Below, in pieces: positions 61,401 to 64,000 of a DNA stretch of 64,000 nt (its first letter is position 1; each line of letters starts with the position of its first letter). The notes under the pieces were generated by a model that searched no databases, had not been told where the DNA came from, and worked only from the letters and a program-made list of their open reading frames with translations. Source of the stretch: Bacteroidota bacterium (lineage in GTDB: Bacteria; Bacteroidota; Bacteroidia; Bacteroidales; JAAUTT01). A program made the position numbers and the translations under genes. The DNA lies in assembly GCA_023429135.1 (NCBI GenBank), contig JAEYWD010000111.1:1-64000 (forward strand), read 5' to 3'.

Positions 61401-62806
61401 GTTTACGACCGGTGATGATGACAGCTCTGGTGGCATCGTTGGGCTTCCTGCCCATGGCAATCTCAGGCTCGGCAGGTGCTGAAGTTCAAAAACCGCTCGC
61501 CACTGTTGTAATTGGAGGGCTTATTACATCAACCCTTCTGACCATGATTATTTTACCAATACTGTACAGTCTTTTCAACGCACCTCCCAAAATCAGAACG
61601 AAGACGGGGCGAATCAAAATACTGATGGTCATTCTTTTTCTTCTGCCAGCATCGCAGGCATTTTCGCAGGAGCAGGAAACAAAGGTACTTAGCATGGACG
61701 ACGCGGTAAAAATGGCCTTGAGCAATAACCCTGCATCCAGAAATGCAGTGTTGGACGTGGAAGCGGCACGGACAAGAAAAGGCTTTCAGCCCGAGCCCAC
61801 CGAAATTGTATGGGAATATGGTCAGATTAACTCACCCGTAAAAGATAACAGGTTGACTGTAACTCAGAATTTTGGCTCGCCTGTTACCCATTATCAACGC
61901 AGCCGATTATATAAAAGTGAAATTGAGCTGAGTGAGTCGCAACAGAAAATTACACAAAAGCAACTTATTGCCAAAGTAAAAGAAGCCTATTTCCGGTGGG
62001 TACATCAAATTTCAGTCACTAATCTGTTGAAGCAGGAGGCAGGTTTATATGAAGAATTTCTACGGATAGCAAAGTTGCATTTTGAACTGGGAGAAAGCAA
62101 CCTGTTGGAAAAAACCATGGCCGAAACTAAATACGCGGAATCGCAGCGGAAAAGTCTTACTGCACAGGAGCAGTTAAAAATTGCCGTGAACTACCTCAAC
62201 AGAAGCATCTATTCCGAGGAAAACTTTCAGCCTTCAGTTACCGAGCTGGATTTGTATGGTATAAGTTTCCCGGAGGGAACAGCCGATAAGTTTTACCCCT
62301 ATACCTTTAAGGAATATTATGAGCGTCAGGTAAGCCAGAAAAAGACAGAGCTTAGCCTGGAAAAGTCCAGGTTATTGCCTGGGTTCAGTGCGGGATATTT
62401 TAATCAAAGCATAGACCCTTCCAGGAATCTGCAGGGATTTCAAGTAGGGATATCGGTGCCTTTGTGGTTTATACCTCAGGCGGCCCGTATCAAAGAAGCC
62501 CGTATTAACTCCGAAATAGCGGCAAACACAGCTACACAGCAAACCTATGAGCTGGAGCAGACCATCGACGATTTGAAGATAAAACTTGATCAGCAATTTA
62601 TTAATGTGATCTACTTCAGGGAGAATGCCTTGAATCAGGCCGAATTACTCATAAAAATGGCAACACTGCAATTTCAGAAGGAAGAAATTGAATATACCGT
62701 ATATCTTCAAAGTATTTCGGAAGCGATGAAAATTAAAGAGGAATACCTGAATACCCTTCTGAATTATAACCTGACAGCTATAGAATTGGAATATTTTCTG
62801 AATTGA
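58493..62806 (+). CDS. CusA/CzcA-type heavy-metal RND pump fused to a TolC-like outer-membrane component
   Basis: This is a 1,437-residue fusion. Residues about 1-1035 are a complete heavy-metal-efflux RND pump: PVDAVPDITNNQVQIVT near the start, two repeats of helices, the proton-relay signature GAIDFGIVVDGAVIIVE in TM4 and GVSVLNGIVLIGYYN in the second half. Residues about 1040-1060 form a signal-like segment (LMVILFLLPASQAFSQ). The remaining about 380 residues are TolC/CzcC-like with KVLSMDDAVKMALSNNPASR and coiled-coil helices. Such fusions are common in Bacteroidota. No CusB/CzcB adaptor gene is adjacent, so it must be elsewhere. Metal (Cu, Ag, Zn, Co) cannot be decided. Confidence 0.93.
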   Translation: MFNYIIQFSIRNKLFVGITVLFLFLTGIYAMLKLPVDAVPDITNNQVQIVTVVPSLAPQEVEKYITAPVEIGMANILNVQEIRSISRFGLSVVTVVFKDKVPILNARQLVNEQIQIVTEELPQGYGKPQLMPITTGLGEIFQYTLEVKDGFGHLYDVTELRTIQDWIVKRQLSGIPGIVEISSFGGYLKQYEVAVDPVLLRSMNVTIDEVYNALSANNQNSGGSYIEKYNNAYYIRTEGTVQSFTDIEDIVVKSDNGVPVKIRNVGKVRFGSANRFGAMTKNGEGECVGGITLMLKGANSSDVIAEVKKRVEKVQKLLPEGVYLKPYLDRSRLVKKTITTVSRNLVEGGLIVIFVLVLLLGNFRAGLIVASVIPLSLLFAFIMMQLFGVSANLMSLGAIDFGIVVDGAVIIVESIIHHIYVHHKGQTLTKEEMDKVVFETTSNIYKSAAFGVFIILIVFFPILTLTGIEGKMFVPMAQTVSFTIIGALLLSVTYVPMVTSLFLKRKIEVKRTISDKIMDFLKRSYIPVLRWALRVKYPILTATLIVFVLSIWGFRHLGGEFIPNLEEGDLAMQMSLPPGSSLTESMEIAGRAEKMLIDNFPEVNEVISKIGTAEVPTDPMAVEDADIMITMKDRDEWVSAKSREELVNKMKEKLNTVAGASFDFTQPIQLRFNELMTGAKTDIAIKIFGEDMDELYKKANEAASIISKIQGAADVKVEQIAGLPQLVVSYNRQKMAQFGLNIDQLNGIISAAYAGEKAGVVFEGEKKFDLVVRLNIDNRHDVELNRLFVRTAKGQQIPVGEVAEVKFITGPMQISRDNTMRRVIIGINVRNRDIESLIAEIRTNLESRLQLKPGYSISYGGQFQNLEAAKKRLSIAIPLALGLIMLLLFFTFNSLKYAILIFTAVPLSAIGGIAALAIRGMPFSISAGVGFIALFGVSVLNGIVLIGYYNKLHKDGMPLGDLVVEGALTRLRPVMMTALVASLGFLPMAISGSAGAEVQKPLATVVIGGLITSTLLTMIILPILYSLFNAPPKIRTKTGRIKILMVILFLLPASQAFSQEQETKVLSMDDAVKMALSNNPASRNAVLDVEAARTRKGFQPEPTEIVWEYGQINSPVKDNRLTVTQNFGSPVTHYQRSRLYKSEIELSESQQKITQKQLIAKVKEAYFRWVHQISVTNLLKQEAGLYEEFLRIAKLHFELGESNLLEKTMAETKYAESQRKSLTAQEQLKIAVNYLNRSIYSEENFQPSVTELDLYGISFPEGTADKFYPYTFKEYYERQVSQKKTELSLEKSRLLPGFSAGYFNQSIDPSRNLQGFQVGISVPLWFIPQAARIKEARINSEIAANTATQQTYELEQTIDDLKIKLDQQFINVIYFRENALNQAELLIKMATLQFQKEEIEYTVYLQSISEAMKIKEEYLNTLLNYNLTAIELEYFLN

Positions 62807-62866
62807 TTTAATTGGTAAGTGCTAAAACTTAATCTAACTTGTTGTAATAAATAATTGATTTTATAA

Positions 62867-63409
62867 ATGAGATATTTAACGCTCTTAGCGGGATTAATAT
62901 TAATACTTTCGTGTAGCAGGCATAAGGCTCAAACTGATTTGGCTATGATTAACAACAATACTGTAAAGCAACTTGATTTAAATCGCTACCTGGGAACATG
63001 GTATGAGATAGCGCGGTTTCCACATTCGTTTGAGAAAGATCTGGTAGGAGTAACAGCTACCTATAGTTTAAAGTCCAATGGAAAAATAAGGGTTGTGAAT
63101 CAAGGCTACCTGAAAACCCTTGATGGGAAGTTAAAAATAGCAGAAGGTAAGGCCAAGATACCTGACGAGTCGGAGCCCGGAAAATTAAAAGTATCGTTTT
63201 TCATGTTCTTTTATGCCGATTACTATGTGATGGAACTAGATCATATTAATTACAACTGGGTAATGATAGGCAGTTCGTCGTCGCGATATTTATGGATATT
63301 GTCGCGCACACCCCGGATGAAACCGGAAATATATCAGATGCTGCTGGCAATGGCGCGCAGCAGGGGGTATGATTTAAGTAAACTTATTGAAGTTAAGCAG
63401 AAAGAGTAA
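62867..63409 (+). CDS. outer-membrane lipocalin (Blc-like)
   Basis: This is a 180-residue lipoprotein (LLAGLILILSC lipobox) with the lipocalin signature LNRYLGTWYEIARFPHSFEK. It also has VTATYSLKSNGKIRVVNQG, KLKVSFFMFFYADYYVMELD and SRYLWILSRTP, matching E. coli Blc throughout. Blc binds lysophospholipids in the outer membrane and helps under envelope stress. It starts 60 bases after the RND fusion on the same strand. Confidence 0.92.
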   Translation: MRYLTLLAGLILILSCSRHKAQTDLAMINNNTVKQLDLNRYLGTWYEIARFPHSFEKDLVGVTATYSLKSNGKIRVVNQGYLKTLDGKLKIAEGKAKIPDESEPGKLKVSFFMFFYADYYVMELDHINYNWVMIGSSSSRYLWILSRTPRMKPEIYQMLLAMARSRGYDLSKLIEVKQKE

Positions 63410-63415
63410 AACCGA

Positions 63416-64000
63416 TCAAGGGCGGATAATTTCCACTTCTCCTTTCAGACCAACTTTTATAACTGATGAGCTTACGCCCAGGGTCGGATCGTTTTGACGC
63501 CATTTTACGATAAAATCCACCTGGGATTTAATTTTTTCGTCAATATCTCTGAAGTTTTTTGGAGCAGGTTCGTGGCTGATATTGGCCGAGGTTGAGACAA
63601 CAGGTTTATTAAATGCGGAAATAAGCTTTTTACAAAACTCATCGCTTGTAATCCTGATCCCAACTGTGCCATCTTTACCTATAACATTTGAAGCCAGATT
63701 TATTGCGCCAGGATAAACAATGGTCATGGGTTTATCGTTCACCTCTATCAACTGAATGGCTACTTCAGGAATTTGTTTCACATGACGCCCAAGCCTGTCG
63801 GCATGTTCCACCAGAACAAGCATGGAATGCTCTTCGTCCCTTTGTTTTATCTCACAAACCTTTTTAACAGCAGCCTCATTGGTGGCATCGCAACCAATTC
63901 CCCAAACAGTTTCGGTTGGATAAAGAATCACTCCTCCGGCTTTCAGGACCTCAATACATTTTACAATATCATCTTTAAACTTATTTGAGTTATCGGGTGC
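63416..64000 (-). CDS. Sua5/YciO/YrdC-family threonylcarbamoyl-AMP synthase (5' end outside window)
   Basis: The reading frame runs off the right edge with no start in view; 194 codons plus the stop are seen. It begins within the N-terminal helix (FKDDIVKCIEVLKAGGVILY), followed by the hallmark YPTETVWGIGCDATN. KVCEIKQRDEEHSMLVLVE and the loop VGIRITSDEFCKKLISAFNK come next, then PVVSTSANISHEPAPKNF. It makes threonylcarbamoyl-AMP for tRNA t6A. A GTG at 63931 could be read as a start, but it lies inside conserved sequence and is not the real one. It converges on the lipocalin gene with six bases between. Confidence 0.9.
   Translation of the reverse strand, partial: APDNSNKFKDDIVKCIEVLKAGGVILYPTETVWGIGCDATNEAAVKKVCEIKQRDEEHSMLVLVEHADRLGRHVKQIPEVAIQLIEVNDKPMTIVYPGAINLASNVIGKDGTVGIRITSDEFCKKLISAFNKPVVSTSANISHEPAPKNFRDIDEKIKSQVDFIVKWRQNDPTLGVSSSVIKVGLKGEVEIIRP

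Overview
The window is chromosomal DNA from a Bacteroidota bacterium, most likely an environmental Bacteroidales/Marinilabiliales-type organism. The evidence is the gene content: a gldA-gldF-gldG ABC cluster, Bacteroidota group GGGP synthase, SusC-type CarboxypepD_reg module, PafA-type phosphatase, DUF4831 lipoprotein, and CzcA proteins fused to TolC. There are also many type II lipoprotein signals, AT-rich spacers, and promoters with the Bacteroidota -7 box TAnnTTTG, often followed by GCGGCC. Placement below phylum level is inference. No rRNA, tRNA, transposase, prophage or CRISPR array was recognised.

Layout. 0-3.6 kb: the 3' end of metH, then metF (one-carbon metabolism), a PD-(D/E)XK/DUF5655 protein, and a repeat-rich spacer containing a 21-bp minisatellite. 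3.6-16.6 kb: small lipoproteins, a 1,921-aa alpha-2-macroglobulin-like protein carrying a SusC-style module, an exported amidase, a CsbD-like small protein, an AraC regulator and two helical hypothetical proteins. 16.8-21.4 kb: a compact operon of ribokinase, nucleoside hydrolase, ADP-ribosylglycohydrolase and sugar transporter, apparently for ribose salvage from nucleosides or ADP-ribose. 21.5-33.8 kb: a PafA-like phosphatase with altered metal ligands, a subtilase, GGGP synthase plus Sfp-type transferase, a Tat-exported sugar isomerase-like protein, a porin, a DUF4831 lipoprotein and Nnr.

33.9-36.7 kb is a 2.8-kb gene-free array and the most striking part of the window. About 55-bp elements ending in CTGTCAT/ATGACAG alternate with 370-400-bp (A) and 233-bp (B) modules. 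The A modules contain a hairpin whose loop can pair with a downstream segment (a potential pseudoknot). Between copies, both helices and a longer-range stem change by compensatory substitutions, which suggests a conserved RNA or cruciform structure.

36.7-64 kb: rpsP-rimM, a glucan-water-dikinase-like exported protein, a GH43 enzyme with F5/8C and FnIII domains, gpmA, an LpxL-type acyltransferase, a DEAD-box helicase, a WecA-type transferase, an LTA-synthase-like protein, a REC-histidine kinase and gldG/gldF/gldA. These are followed by an hsp20 gene behind a sigma-54-like promoter, mtgA, an M23/LysM peptidase, msrA, a CusA/CzcA-TolC fusion, a lipocalin and the 3' part of a Sua5/YrdC gene cut by the right edge.

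Spacers carry several dispersed palindromic repeat families: REP-like hairpins with the core TCGACAGGCTC, a 163-bp repeat present twice, and CAGTCCTCAGACCACAG-type repeats. These are described separately.
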